Part shown: positions 51,757 to 61,044 of the stretch, piece by piece
How positions within the stretch are numbered: position 1 is the first letter of the stretch
Layout of the letters: each line of letters begins with the position of its first letter
Source: Leisingera daeponensis
GTDB taxonomy: Bacteria; Pseudomonadota; Alphaproteobacteria; Rhodobacterales; Rhodobacteraceae
DNA: 64,000 nt
Assembly (NCBI RefSeq): GCF_019801465.1
Contig: NZ_JAHVJA010000001.1
Coordinates: 894,182-958,181, forward strand
Reading direction: 5' to 3'
Notes under the pieces: generated by a model
What the model was told of the DNA's origin: nothing
Database searches by the model: none
What the model saw: the letters and a program-made list of their open reading frames with translations, nothing else
Position numbers and translations under genes: made by a program

Positions 51757-52389
51757 TCATTTTGTGCCGAACATCCGGTCGCCGGCATCGCCGAGACCCG
51801 GCAGGATATAGCCCTTGGCGTTGATCTCGCGGTCCAGCGAGGCAGTAACGATCGGCACGTCAGGATGGGATTCCTTCATCTTGGCGACCCCCTCGGGCGA
51901 GGCCAGCAGGCAGAGGAAACGGATGTTGTTGGCACCGGCCTCCTTCAGCAGATCAATCGCTGCAGCCGAGCTGTTGCCGGTCGCCAGCATCGGGTCGACC
52001 GCAATCACCAGACGGTCCTTCAGCCCCTCGGGTGCCTTGAAGTAGTACTGCACCGGCTGCAGGGTTTCCTCGTCGCGGTAGAGGCCGACAAAGCCGACGC
52101 GGGCGGAGGGGATCAGCTCCAGCACGCCGTCCAGCATGCCGTTGCCCGCGCGCAGGATCGACACCAGCGCCAGCTTCTTTCCGGCCAGGATCGGCGCGTC
52201 CATCTCCTCCATCGGGGTTTCGATGTTGGTGGTGGTCAGCGGCATCTCGCGGGTGATTTCATAGGCCAGCAGCTGGGTGATCTCGCGCAGCAGGCGGCGG
52301 AACCCCGCGGTGGAGGTGCCCTTGTCCCGCATCAGGGTCAGCTTGTGCTGCACAAGCGGGTGATCAACAACGGTCAGGTGGTCGGTCAT
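51757..52389 (-). CDS. upp: Uracil phosphoribosyltransferase
   Basis: This 210-residue cytoplasmic enzyme converts uracil and PRPP to UMP. It shows [20 protein letters not shown], the [20 protein letters not shown] block, the PRPP loop [20 protein letters not shown] and the uracil-binding C-terminus [26 protein letters not shown] lies seven bases before the ATG. It is the last gene of the salvage cluster, 75 bases after deoB, and uses the uracil released by the DeoA-type phosphorylase. Confidence 0.96.
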   Translation of the reverse strand: MTDHLTVVDHPLVQHKLTLMRDKGTSTAGFRRLLREITQLLAYEITREMPLTTTNIETPMEEMDAPILAGKKLALVSILRAGNGMLDGVLELIPSARVGFVGLYRDEETLQPVQYYFKAPEGLKDRLVIAVDPMLATGNSSAAAIDLLKEAGANNIRFLCLLASPEGVAKMKESHPDVPIVTASLDREINAKGYILPGLGDAGDRMFGTK

Positions 52390-52464
52390 AGGGCACTCCT
52401 CAGATTTGATTGCAGCGCTTTTACGGGCTTGGCCGCGGCAGGCAAGCGGGTTTTGACCATCGGG

Positions 52465-53676
52465 TCAAAGAAAACTCTTGCCCGGACCTTGGGCCGGGAC
52501 ATTCAAATGGGCCGCAATGGAGGCGCCCACATCCGCGAATTTGACCTGCCCGATGGTGCCCGCGTCAAGCCCTGCGATCAGAACCGGCACCTGTTCGCGG
52601 GTATGGTCGGAGCCGGGCCAGCTGGGATCGTTGCCATGATCGGCGGTCAGCACCAGCATGTCGCCCTGGCGCAGCATCGGCAGCAGGCGGCCGATTTCCG
52701 CATCGAACCACTCCAGCGCCCGGGCATAGCCGGAGATGTCGCGGGTATGCCCGTACATGCTGTCAAACTCGACGAAGTTGGCAAAGGTCAGGCTGCCGTC
52801 CTCCGCCGTTCCCACTGCGTCAAGAAGATGCTCCATCAGCTTGGTGTCAGAGCCTTTTTTGAGGGTGTCGATACCGGACATGGAGAAGATATCGCCGATC
52901 TTGCCGATCGCGTGGACCTTGCCGCCAGCCTCCTGCACCCAGTTGGTCAGCACCGGAGCCGGCGGGCTGATGGCGTAGTCGCGGCGGTTGGTGGTGCGGG
53001 TAAAGCCCTCCTCTGCGGAGCCGAGGAAGGGGCGCGCAATGACCCGCCCCACCTTCATCGCGTGCAGCCGCGGGGCAATGGCCTCGCAGAGCTTCAGAAG
53101 GCGGTCGAGGCCAAAGGTCTCCTCATGCGCGGCGATCTGGAAAACGCTGTCGGCGGAGGTGTAGCAGATAGGCTTGCCCGTCCGCATGTGTTCGGCGCCG
53201 AGATCGTCGAGGATCACCGTGCCGGAGGCGTGGCAATTGCCCAGGATGCCATCGGTGCCTGCCTGCTCCGCGACGATAGCGGAGAGATCCTCGGGAAAGG
53301 ACGGCGCTTGATCGGGGAAGTAATGCCAGTCCCAGGGCACCGGCAGGCCCGCCAGCTCCCAATGGCCCGACGGCGTGTCCTTGCCGCGGCTGAGCTCCCG
53401 GGCGCAGCCCCACGGCCCCTGCGGTTCAGCGTCCAGCCCTGGAAACGGCACCGGGGACGCCAGCCGCATCGCCGCGCCAAGGCCCATCCGTTCCATGTTC
53501 GGCAGCTGCAGCGGACCGCTGCGGCCCTCTTCCGCCTCACCGGCGGCACAGGCCTGCGCGATATGGGCCAGCGTGTTGGCGCCAAGGTCCGGCAGATCGC
53601 CGTTAAAAAAGGTCCCGGCATCCGGCGCGCCGCCGATGCCAACGGAGTCCATCACCACAAGGAAGGCACGGGGCAT
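52465..53676 (-). CDS. deoB: Phosphopentomutase
   Basis: This 403-residue metalloenzyme of the alkaline-phosphatase superfamily interconverts (deoxy)ribose 1-phosphate and 5-phosphate. The metal-site start VVMDSVGIGGAPDAGTFFNG and the C-terminal block LTADHGNDPSWPGSDHTREQ are diagnostic. The phosphothreonine region DTPSGHWELAGLP is also present. Its start overlaps the deoA stop by four bases, so translation is coupled. It channels the deoxyribose phosphate from DeoA toward central metabolism; no deoC aldolase lies in the window. Confidence 0.96.
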   Translation of the reverse strand: MPRAFLVVMDSVGIGGAPDAGTFFNGDLPDLGANTLAHIAQACAAGEAEEGRSGPLQLPNMERMGLGAAMRLASPVPFPGLDAEPQGPWGCARELSRGKDTPSGHWELAGLPVPWDWHYFPDQAPSFPEDLSAIVAEQAGTDGILGNCHASGTVILDDLGAEHMRTGKPICYTSADSVFQIAAHEETFGLDRLLKLCEAIAPRLHAMKVGRVIARPFLGSAEEGFTRTTNRRDYAISPPAPVLTNWVQEAGGKVHAIGKIGDIFSMSGIDTLKKGSDTKLMEHLLDAVGTAEDGSLTFANFVEFDSMYGHTRDISGYARALEWFDAEIGRLLPMLRQGDMLVLTADHGNDPSWPGSDHTREQVPVLIAGLDAGTIGQVKFADVGASIAAHLNVPAQGPGKSFL

Positions 53677-54980
53677 CAGGAGATCCTTTCGTGAACCAGC
53701 GGCGGCAGGGCGGCCGGCGCCTCCCCGATTGCGACCGCAGCGAGGAAGGCCGCCTCCGCCTTCTCAGCTGCATCATCGCTGGCCGCGTGGATCCGGGCAA
53801 GCGTTTCCCCTGCCCCGACCTGCTGGCCCAGGCGGACAATGTCCGAGATCCCGACGCCCGGGTGGATGCGGTCGCTTTCCACCATGCGGCCGCCGCCGAG
53901 GCTGACAACCGCTAGCCCGAGCGCTTCGCCGTTCATGGCAGAGACATGCCCCGCCGTGGGGGCCTTGACCTCGCGGATAACTTCGGCGCCGGGCAGATGA
54001 CCCTGCCATTGCGCGGCAAAGTCCGCGGGGCCGCCCAGGGCAGCGGTCATCCGGGCAAACCGGTCCGCCGCGCGGCCGTCGGAGAGCGTCGCGGTGATCT
54101 TGGCCGCGCCCTCTGCCGCGTCCGCGGCCAGCCCGGCATGGGCCAGCAGTTCGCCGCCCAATATTGCTGTGATCTCCGCCAGCGGGCCGCAGGCGCTGCT
54201 GGTCAGCACCCGCATCACCTCTGCCACCTCCAGAGCGTTGCCCAAGGCGGGCGCCAGCGGCTGGTTCATGTCGGTGATCAGCGCCGAGGTGCGGCAGCCT
54301 GCGGCATTGGCCGTATCGCACAGCGATTGCGCCAGCGCGCGGGCCTCACCTGCGGTCTTCATGAAGGCGCCGGAGCCGATTTTCACGTCCAGCACCAGCG
54401 CGTCCGGGGACGCGGCCAGCTTCTTGGACAGGATCGAGGCGGTGATCAGGTCGAGGCTCTCCACCGTGGCGGTCACGTCCCGGATCGCATAGAGCCGTTT
54501 GTCCGCCGGTGCGATCTGGGCGGTTGCGCCGACAATGGCGCAGCCCATGTCCTGCATCATCCGGCGCAGACGATCTTCGCTGACACTGGTGGAAACACCC
54601 GGGATCGCCTCCAGCTTGTCCAGTGTGCCGCCGGTATGGCCCAGCCCCCGGCCGGAGATCATCGGGACGTAGGCACCGCAGGCGGCCAGCGCCGGGGCCA
54701 GCAGCAGCGAGACGCAATCGCCCACGCCGCCGGTGGAATGCTTGTCCAGCACTGGGCCGTCCAGGTCCCAGGCCAGCACATCGCCGGTATCGCGCATCGC
54801 CAGCGTCAGGCCGCGGCGGCCCTCCACGCTGAGCCCCTGCAGACAGACAGCCATGGCAAAGGCCCCGGCCTGCGCGTCAGACACCGCACCGCTGGCCAGC
54901 CCTTCGGCAAACCAGCGCAGCGCCTCCTCGCCCGGCGTTTCGCCGCGGCGCAGGCTGGCGTTGATGGCGCGGGCGTCCAT
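53676..54980 (-). CDS. deoA: Thymidine phosphorylase
   Basis: This 434-residue class II pyrimidine nucleoside phosphorylase shows the phosphate-binding DKHSTGGVGDCVSLLLAPAL, the signature ISGRGLGHTGGTLDKLEAIP and the C-terminal domain start VIREVKAPTAGHVSAMNGEA. It splits thymidine or deoxyuridine with phosphate to base and deoxyribose 1-phosphate. It overlaps cdd upstream and deoB downstream by ATGA junctions. The length matches the family. Confidence 0.96.
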   Translation of the reverse strand: MDARAINASLRRGETPGEEALRWFAEGLASGAVSDAQAGAFAMAVCLQGLSVEGRRGLTLAMRDTGDVLAWDLDGPVLDKHSTGGVGDCVSLLLAPALAACGAYVPMISGRGLGHTGGTLDKLEAIPGVSTSVSEDRLRRMMQDMGCAIVGATAQIAPADKRLYAIRDVTATVESLDLITASILSKKLAASPDALVLDVKIGSGAFMKTAGEARALAQSLCDTANAAGCRTSALITDMNQPLAPALGNALEVAEVMRVLTSSACGPLAEITAILGGELLAHAGLAADAAEGAAKITATLSDGRAADRFARMTAALGGPADFAAQWQGHLPGAEVIREVKAPTAGHVSAMNGEALGLAVVSLGGGRMVESDRIHPGVGISDIVRLGQQVGAGETLARIHAASDDAAEKAEAAFLAAVAIGEAPAALPPLVHERIS

Positions 54981-55372
54981 CAGCTGCGCTCCATATGGTC
55001 CGCGTCAAAGGCCCCGGGCAGCAGATCCGCAATGGTGGTTTCCTGCTCATCCCCGTCGGTGGTGGCCATGGTGACCTTCACATCGCCCTTGCCGAATTCC
55101 TTCAGTTTCTGGCGGCAGCCGCCGCAGGGCGGGATCGGCGTGGGGCAATCGGCAATCACATAGACCTCCGCCAGCACCTTCTCGCCCGCGGCCACCATGG
55201 CAGCGATGGCGCCGGCCTCGGCGCAGGTGCCTTCGGGGTAAGCAACGTTTTCGACGTTGCAGCCCACATAGATCTGGCCGGAGGCGGAACGCACTGCGGC
55301 GCCGACCTTGAAGTTGGAATATGGCGCGTGGGCGTTTTCGCGGACGGCGGCAGCAGCGGCTTTGAGGCTCAT
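54980..55372 (-). CDS. cdd: Cytidine deaminase
   Basis: This 130-residue, tetrameric-type cytidine deaminase has the zinc site CAEAGAIAAM with its catalytic glutamate and PIPPCGGCRQKLKEFG with the two further cysteines. The N-terminal HAPYSNFKVGAAVRSASGQI binds the nucleoside. It deaminates (deoxy)cytidine to (deoxy)uridine, the first step for the DeoA, DeoB and Upp enzymes encoded downstream. First gene of the minus-strand operon; GGGGAA precedes the ATG. Confidence 0.96.
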   Translation of the reverse strand: MSLKAAAAAVRENAHAPYSNFKVGAAVRSASGQIYVGCNVENVAYPEGTCAEAGAIAAMVAAGEKVLAEVYVIADCPTPIPPCGGCRQKLKEFGKGDVKVTMATTDGDEQETTIADLLPGAFDADHMERS

Positions 55373-56030
55373 GGCGATTCCCCGTTTTTTATCATTTGGT
55401 CAAGATGCCGCAGGATAGCGGCTGGTGCGGCGGGAGGTGAAGCCCCATTCCGGTTTTGTCTGCGGCGGTTTGCGAATGGCACTTCCAGGAAAGAATGCTT
55501 GTGCGGCCGTCACGGCATGCGGCAGGATCTTTGCCGCGGCGGATCCTGATGCCGAATGCGGTGTCCGGCATGCCGCTGCCGCACCAGAGCCGCCGCCACC
55601 GCAGCCGGTGCGGCTTGCGCAGCGTGACACTGCTGTCATTCGGCAAATCCATCAGGATCTTTAGCCAGAATACGGCTAGTTCCGGGGTTCAGATAGCGCC
55701 CGGTACCGCAGCAGAGCCGCCGCCCGAAGCGGAAACAAACAGCACGGCACCGGGCGCAAGCTGCGGCAATCACGCCCCTGCTTGCGAATAAGGCATTCAC
55801 AAAAAACGAATTTTCGCAGGGCGCCCCATCCGCCCGCGGACCGCGCCCGGCGATTGTGACGCGCATTTATTCACTTCCTGACCTGCTGGACTGAATAGGA
55901 TGCGGCGCCGGGGATTATGCAAGAACCCGCCGCCCTGGCGGTCGCCGCGTTCCTTTGCGTCAGTTTGGGCTAGGTTTCCGTCAAAAAAAATGGTTTAACG
56001 CTAAACAATATAGTTTCCGAGGAGCGCCAG
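55373..56030. other. Long intergenic region between the cdd operon and maeB
   Basis: In these 658 bases between divergent operons I find no convincing gene. The open frames on both strands have arginine/proline/cysteine-rich products, lack ribosome sites and match nothing I recognise. Minus-strand TTCACC (complement of 55436-55441) and TATCCT (complement of 55412-55417), 18 bases apart, are a possible promoter for cdd. The right end becomes A/T-rich (55980-56015) and holds the maeB control signals. The rest has no repeat or strong dyad. Confidence 0.5.
55993..56006 (+). promoter_or_regulatory. Candidate operator and -10 region of maeB
   Basis: GTTTA (55993-55997) and TAAAC (56002-56006) form a dyad around ACGC, directly followed by an A/T-rich CAATATAGT that can serve as a -10. 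A run of eight A precedes it. The ribosome site GAGGAG lies near 56018-56024, giving a short leader. A similar TTTAG/CTAAA dyad precedes the Mrp operon. Confidence 0.4.
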
Positions 56031-58304
56031 ATGTCAGATTCACAGAGCACGCGCCAAGCCGCACTCAACTACCACGAGTTTCCCCGCCCCGGTAAGCTGG
56101 AGATCCGCGCAACCAAGCCAATGGCCAACGGGCGCGATCTGGCGCGCGCCTATTCCCCCGGCGTGGCGGAGGCCTGCGTGGAGATCAAGGCGGATGAGGC
56201 CAATGCCGCCCGCTACACCTCGCGCGGCAATCTGGTGGCGGTTGTGTCGAACGGCTCGGCGGTGCTGGGGCTGGGCAACATCGGCGCGCTGGCCTCCAAA
56301 CCGGTGATGGAAGGCAAAGCGGTCCTGTTCAAGAACTTCGCGGGCATCGACTGCTTTGACCTCGAAGTGAATGAAAGCGACCCGGAGAAGCTGGCTGACA
56401 TCGTCTGCTCGCTGGAGCCGACATTCGGCGCCATCAACCTCGAGGACATCAAGGCACCGGACTGCTTTGTGGTCGAGAAGCTGTGCCGCGAGCGGATGAA
56501 CATCCCTGTGTTCCACGATGACCAGCATGGCACCGCGATTGTTGTGGGGGCCGCGGCAAAGAACGCGCTGCATGTGGCGGGCAAGTCGTTCGAGGACATC
56601 AAGATCGTTTCCACCGGCGGCGGCGCGGCGGGCATCGCCTGCCTCAACATGCTGGTGAAGCTGGGTGTGAAGCGCGAGAACATCTGGCTCTGCGACATTC
56701 ACGGCCTGGTCTATGAAGGCCGCGAGGAGGACATGAACCCGCAAAAGGCGGCCTTTGCCCAGGCCTCGGGGCTGCGCACGCTCGACGAGGTGATGGACGG
56801 TGCAGACATGTTCCTGGGCCTGTCCGGACCCAATGTGCTGTCGCCGGAATTGGTCAGCAAGATGACCGTGCGGCCGATCATCTTTGCGCTGGCCAACCCG
56901 ACGCCGGAAATCATGCCGGAGGCCGCGCGCAAGGTGGCGCCGGATGCGATCATCGCCACCGGACGCAGTGATTTCCCCAACCAGGTCAACAACGTGCTGT
57001 GCTTCCCCTTCATCTTCCGCGGGGCGCTGGATGTGGGCGCAACGGAAATCAATGACGAGATGCAGATCGCCTGCGTCGACGGCATCGCCGAGCTGGCCCG
57101 CGCCACCACCTCGGCCGAGGCGGCAGCAGCCTACAAGGGCGAGCAGCTGACCTTCGGGGCTGACTACCTGATCCCGAAGCCGTTCGACCCGCGGCTGGTG
57201 GCGGTGGTCTCCTCCGCGGTGGCCAAGGCGGCAATGGACAGCGGCGTGGCGACCCGGCCGATCGAGGATATCGAGGCCTACAAGCAGAAGCTTAAACAGA
57301 CTGTCTTCAAATCGGCTCTGCTGATGAAGCCGGTTTTCGAGGCCGCCCGCGCGGCCGCCCGCCGCATCGTGTTCAGCGAGGGCGAGGATGAGCGGGTGCT
57401 GCGCGCTGCGCAGGCGATCCTGGAAGAAACCACCGAAACCCCGATCCTGATCGGCCGCCCGGAGGTGATCGAGCGCCGCTGCGAGCGGCTGGGGCTGGAC
57501 GTGCGGCCGGGCCGCGACTTCCAGCTGGTGAACCCGGAAAACGACCCGCGCTACTACGACTACTGGAACAGCTATCACAAGCTGATGCAGCGCCGCGGGG
57601 TCACGCCGGACCTGGCCAAGGCGATCATGCGCACCAACACCACGGCGATCGGCGCCATCATGGTGCACCGCGGCGAGGCGGATTCCCTGATCTGCGGCAC
57701 CTTCGGCGAATACCGCTGGCATCTGAACTACGTCGATCAGGTTCTGGGCGGCGGCAGCTACTCGCCGCATGGCGCGCTGTCGATGATGATCCTGGAGGAC
57801 GGCCCGCTGTTCATCGCCGACACCCATGTGCGGATCGAACCGACGCCGGCCCAGATCGCCGAAACCGTGCTGGGCGCGGCCCGGCATGTGCGCCGCTTCG
57901 GCCTGGCGCCGAAGATCGCGCTGTGCTCGCAATCGCAATTCGGCAATATCTCATGTGATACCGGCTCGCGCCTGCGGGACGCGCTGGAGATCCTTGACGA
58001 CAAGCGCCGGGATTTCGCCTACGAAGGCGAGATGAACATCGACACCGCGCTGGACCCGGAGCTGCGCGCACGGATCTTCCCGAATTCCCGGCTGGACGGT
58101 CCGGCGAATGTGCTGATCTTCGCCCACGCCGATGCCGCCTCTGGCGTGCGCAACATCCTCAAGATGCGGGCCGGCGGGCTGGAGGTGGGGCCGATCCTGA
58201 TGGGGATGGGGAACCGCGCCCATATCGTGTCGCCCTCGATCACCGCACGGGGGCTGCTGAACATGGCCGCCATTGCCGGCACCCCGGTCGCGCACTACGG
58301 TTAA
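56031..58304 (+). CDS. maeB: NADP-dependent malic enzyme with phosphotransacetylase-like domain
   Basis: This 757-residue protein has an N-terminal malic enzyme (about 1-430; ARAYSPGVAEACVEIKADEA, FHDDQHGTAIVVGAAAKNAL and the NADP fold IVSTGGGAAGIACLNMLV). A C-terminal domain resembles phosphate acetyltransferase (about 435-757; RIVFSEGEDERVLRAAQAIL, IFPNSRLDGPANVLIFAHAD). The second domain is thought to regulate by binding acetyl-CoA rather than to catalyse. The enzyme decarboxylates malate to pyruvate with NADPH formation, needed for growth on acids. The 5' region has its own A/T-rich promoter-like signals. Confidence 0.95.
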   Translation: MSDSQSTRQAALNYHEFPRPGKLEIRATKPMANGRDLARAYSPGVAEACVEIKADEANAARYTSRGNLVAVVSNGSAVLGLGNIGALASKPVMEGKAVLFKNFAGIDCFDLEVNESDPEKLADIVCSLEPTFGAINLEDIKAPDCFVVEKLCRERMNIPVFHDDQHGTAIVVGAAAKNALHVAGKSFEDIKIVSTGGGAAGIACLNMLVKLGVKRENIWLCDIHGLVYEGREEDMNPQKAAFAQASGLRTLDEVMDGADMFLGLSGPNVLSPELVSKMTVRPIIFALANPTPEIMPEAARKVAPDAIIATGRSDFPNQVNNVLCFPFIFRGALDVGATEINDEMQIACVDGIAELARATTSAEAAAAYKGEQLTFGADYLIPKPFDPRLVAVVSSAVAKAAMDSGVATRPIEDIEAYKQKLKQTVFKSALLMKPVFEAARAAARRIVFSEGEDERVLRAAQAILEETTETPILIGRPEVIERRCERLGLDVRPGRDFQLVNPENDPRYYDYWNSYHKLMQRRGVTPDLAKAIMRTNTTAIGAIMVHRGEADSLICGTFGEYRWHLNYVDQVLGGGSYSPHGALSMMILEDGPLFIADTHVRIEPTPAQIAETVLGAARHVRRFGLAPKIALCSQSQFGNISCDTGSRLRDALEILDDKRRDFAYEGEMNIDTALDPELRARIFPNSRLDGPANVLIFAHADAASGVRNILKMRAGGLEVGPILMGMGNRAHIVSPSITARGLLNMAAIAGTPVAHYG

Positions 58305-58308
58305 GGCT

Positions 58309-58333
58309 GCGGCCGGGTATTGCTGCCGGCCGC
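58309..58333 (+). terminator. Hairpin after maeB
   Basis: GCGGCCGG (58309-58316) and CCGGCCGC (58326-58333) make a perfect 8-bp stem with a 9-nt loop, five bases past the maeB stop. There is no T-run, and the next gene follows only 20 bases on. Confidence 0.4.
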
Positions 58334-58352
58334 CCTATCAGGGAGGCCGGAC

Positions 58353-58745
58353 ATGAAAGGGCATTGCCACTGCGGCGCAGTGCATTGGGAGAGCCGGGCA
58401 GAGGCAGCCTGGAGCTGTTACTGCCACTGCGCCGACTGCCGCCGCAATTGCGCGGCGCCTGTCACCGCTTTCTTCGGGCTGCCGCATGACGCGGTGGAAT
58501 GGTCCGGGGCCGAACCCAGGGTCTACAACTCGTCAGAGGGGGTGGAACGGCTGTTCTGCGGCACCTGCGGCACCCAGATGGCCTACCGCACTGCGCGGGA
58601 TGCTGTGAACATCCACCTCTACACCGCGACGCTGGAAAGCCCCAGCGCCATGCCGCCCAGGTTCCACGTCTTCCACTCCGACCATGTCAGCTGGCTGGAA
58701 CTGAAGGACAGCCTGCCCCGCTATGCCAAATCCGCAGCCGGGTGA
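58353..58745 (+). CDS. GFA-family (glutathione-dependent formaldehyde-activating-like) protein
   Basis: This 130-residue zinc protein of the GFA/CENP-V fold has the cysteine set CHCGAVHWE, CYCHCADCRRN and LFCGTCGTQM. Most members are not true formaldehyde-activating enzymes (Gfa of Paracoccus is longer); zinc binding is safe, the reaction is not. AGGGAGG precedes ATG 58353. It may read through from maeB, and no glutathione-dependent formaldehyde genes are nearby. Confidence 0.88.
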   Translation: MKGHCHCGAVHWESRAEAAWSCYCHCADCRRNCAAPVTAFFGLPHDAVEWSGAEPRVYNSSEGVERLFCGTCGTQMAYRTARDAVNIHLYTATLESPSAMPPRFHVFHSDHVSWLELKDSLPRYAKSAAG

Positions 58746-58780
58746 TTCCCTCCCCCGGGCGCAGGCGCGTTGCCCGCATA

Positions 58781-58920
58781 TTTGCAAGTTTGCAATCCCG
58801 CAGCGGCTATTCCTGAATTTTCTGCAGCAAACAGCGGTTTGCAAAGCAGCCGGTCTGCAAAGCGGCCGGAGTTTGTAAATTCAGTAAATACTCCCCGCGT
58901 ATCCGGTCGGATTTTGTAAA
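58781..58920 (+). promoter_or_regulatory. Array of TTTGCAAA/TTTGTAAA sites upstream of prpE
   Basis: Six related words lie within 140 bases: TTTGCAA at 58781 and again at 58789, TTTGCAAA at 58838, TCTGCAAA at 58854, TTTGTAAA at 58872 and TTTGTAAA at 58913. Short-chain fatty acyl-CoA regulators (ScfR: RamB, PccR) bind paired TTTGCAAA words. PccR controls propionyl-CoA assimilation in Rhodobacter, as I recall it. The location in front of propionyl-CoA synthetase makes such control very likely. A TTGACG at 58925-58930 may be the -35. Confidence 0.65.
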
Positions 58921-59009
58921 TTTCTTGACGAACCTTGCGTGTGGACACGGCAGAACTTGCCCGCCCTTCGGTTTCTCGCCTACGCAAATGGCAGGAGGAG
59001 ATGAACACC

Positions 59010-60899
59010 ATGGGATATCAGGATATTTATTCCGCCTGGAAACAGGATCCGGAAGCCTTCTGGATGGAGGCCGCGCAGGCGATCAGCTGGGACGAGGCCC
59101 CGAAGCAGGCGCTGTTTGATAAGGGCGAGGGCCTTTACGAATGGTTTGCCGATGCCAAGGTGAACACCTGCTACAACGCCGTCGACCGTCATGTCGAACA
59201 AGGGCGCGGCGAGCAGACCGCGATCATCTACGACAGCCCGGTCACCCATACCAAGCGTGAAATCTCCTATGTCGAATTGCGCAACCGGGTCGCCACCCTG
59301 GCCGGCGCCCTGCGCGCCAAGGGCGTGGAAAAAGGCGACCGCGTCATCATCTACATGCCGATGATCCCGGAGGCGCTTGAGGCGATGCTGGCCTGCGCCC
59401 GGATCGGTGCGGTGCATTCGGTTGTGTTCGGCGGCTTTGCCTCCAACGAACTGGCGGTGCGTATCGACGACGCCAAGCCCAAGGCGATCATCGCCGCCTC
59501 CTGCGGCATCGAGCCGGGCCGCATCGTGCATTACAAGCCCCTGCTGGACGGCGCCATGGACCTGGCCGCGCACAAGCCGGAGTTCTGCGTGATCTTCCAG
59601 CGCGAGCAGGAAGTGGCGGAGCTGATCCCGGGCCGCGACGTGAACTGGCACGGCTTCCAGTACGGCGTGGAGCCTGCCGAATGCGTGCCGGTCGAGGGCA
59701 ACCACCCCTCCTACATCCTCTACACCTCCGGCACCACCGGCCAGCCCAAGGGGGTGATCCGCCACACCGCGGGTCAGCTGGTGGCGCTGAACTGGACGAT
59801 GAAGAACATCTACAACGTCGATCCCGGCGATGTGTTCTGGGCGGCCTCGGACGTGGGCTGGGTCGTCGGCCACAGCTATATCTGCTACGGGCCGCTGATC
59901 CACGGCAACACCACCATCGTGTTCGAGGGCAAGCCGGTCGGAACGCCGGATGCGGGCACCTTCTGGCGGGTGATCTCCGAGCACAAGGTCAAGAGCTTCT
60001 TCACCGCCCCCACCGCCTTCCGCGCGGTGAAGCGGGAAGACCCCAAGGGCGAGTGCGTCAAAAAATACGACCTCAGCGGCCTCAAGCAGGTCTACCTGGC
60101 CGGTGAGCGTGCGGACCCCGACACCATCACCTGGGCGCAGGAGCAGCTGAAAGTGCCGGTGGTGGACCACTGGTGGCAGACCGAAACCGGCTGGTCGATT
60201 GCCGCCAACCCCCTGGGGATCGAGGAACTGCCGACCAAGCTCGGATCGCCTGCGGTGCCGATGCCGGGCTACGAGGTGGATATCCTCGACGAGGGCGGCA
60301 ACCCGGTTGCAGCGGGCGAGCTGGGCGCGATTGCAGTGAAACTGCCGCTGCCGCCGGGCACCCTGCCGACGCTGTGGAATGCCGAGGAGCGTTTCAGGAA
60401 AAGCTACCTGACCACCTTCCCCGGCTATTATGAAACCGGGGACGCCGGCATGAAGGACGAGGACGGCTACCTCTACATCATGGCGCGCACCGACGACGTG
60501 ATCAACGTCGCGGGCCACCGCCTGTCGACCGGCGGCATGGAGGAAGTTCTGGCAGGCCATCCGGATGTTGCCGAATGCGCGGTGATCGGCGTCGCGGACA
60601 GCCTCAAGGGCCAGATGCCGGTGGGTTTCCTCTGCCTCAACGCCGGCGCGGACCGCGATCATGGCGAAGTGGTGGCCGAGGTCGTCAAACTGGTGCGCGA
60701 GAAGATCGGCCCAGTCGCGGCCTTCAAGCTGGCGGTGGTGGTCGACCGTCTGCCCAAGACCCGCTCCGGCAAGATCCTGCGCGCCACAATGGTGAACATC
60801 GCCGACGGCACGCCCTGGAAGATGCCTGCCACCATCGACGATCCGGCCATCCTGGACGAGATCACGGCAGCACTGCAGACGATAGGCTACGCCAGGTAA
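59010..60899 (+). CDS. prpE: Propionyl-CoA synthetase
   Basis: This 629-residue AMP-forming ligase of the acetyl-CoA synthetase family fits the PrpE type in length and start (MGYQDIYSAWKQDPEAFWME). The motifs are ILYTSGTTGQPKGVIRHTAG for ATP, DHWWQTETGWSIAANPLGIE for the acyl pocket and the catalytic lysine in PKTRSGKILRATMVNIADG. It activates propionate (and acetate less well) to propionyl-CoA, which then enters the methylmalonyl-CoA route. AGGAGGAG (58993-59000) is nine bases before ATG 59010 and too close to the in-frame ATG 59001. An array of TTTGCAAA-like operators lies upstream. Confidence 0.92.
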   Translation: MGYQDIYSAWKQDPEAFWMEAAQAISWDEAPKQALFDKGEGLYEWFADAKVNTCYNAVDRHVEQGRGEQTAIIYDSPVTHTKREISYVELRNRVATLAGALRAKGVEKGDRVIIYMPMIPEALEAMLACARIGAVHSVVFGGFASNELAVRIDDAKPKAIIAASCGIEPGRIVHYKPLLDGAMDLAAHKPEFCVIFQREQEVAELIPGRDVNWHGFQYGVEPAECVPVEGNHPSYILYTSGTTGQPKGVIRHTAGQLVALNWTMKNIYNVDPGDVFWAASDVGWVVGHSYICYGPLIHGNTTIVFEGKPVGTPDAGTFWRVISEHKVKSFFTAPTAFRAVKREDPKGECVKKYDLSGLKQVYLAGERADPDTITWAQEQLKVPVVDHWWQTETGWSIAANPLGIEELPTKLGSPAVPMPGYEVDILDEGGNPVAAGELGAIAVKLPLPPGTLPTLWNAEERFRKSYLTTFPGYYETGDAGMKDEDGYLYIMARTDDVINVAGHRLSTGGMEEVLAGHPDVAECAVIGVADSLKGQMPVGFLCLNAGADRDHGEVVAEVVKLVREKIGPVAAFKLAVVVDRLPKTRSGKILRATMVNIADGTPWKMPATIDDPAILDEITAALQTIGYAR

Positions 60900-60954
60900 C
60901 CTCCCTCGTTTCCCGGCACGGGAGACGGTCAAAAACTCTGTGAGGGTTTTTGAA

Positions 60955-60982
60955 GGCTCCGCCAGCCGGCGGAGCCTGTTTT
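60955..60982 (+). terminator. Intrinsic terminator after prpE
   Basis: GGCTCCGCC (60955-60963) and GGCGGAGCC (60968-60976) form a perfect 9-bp stem with a 4-nt loop, followed by TGTTTT. It lies 55 bases past prpE and separates it from the amidase gene. Confidence 0.85.
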
Positions 60983-61044
60983 CCGTCCGGTTTCGCTTGC
61001 AACTCCGCCCTGCCGGCCTAGGCTGCGGCCAGGGAGGCCTGAGC

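Noticed and set aside
55456..55791. 111-codon open frame in the cdd-maeB spacer
   Set aside because: No ribosome site, odd composition (Arg/Pro/Cys/Ser), and overlap with competing frames on both strands.
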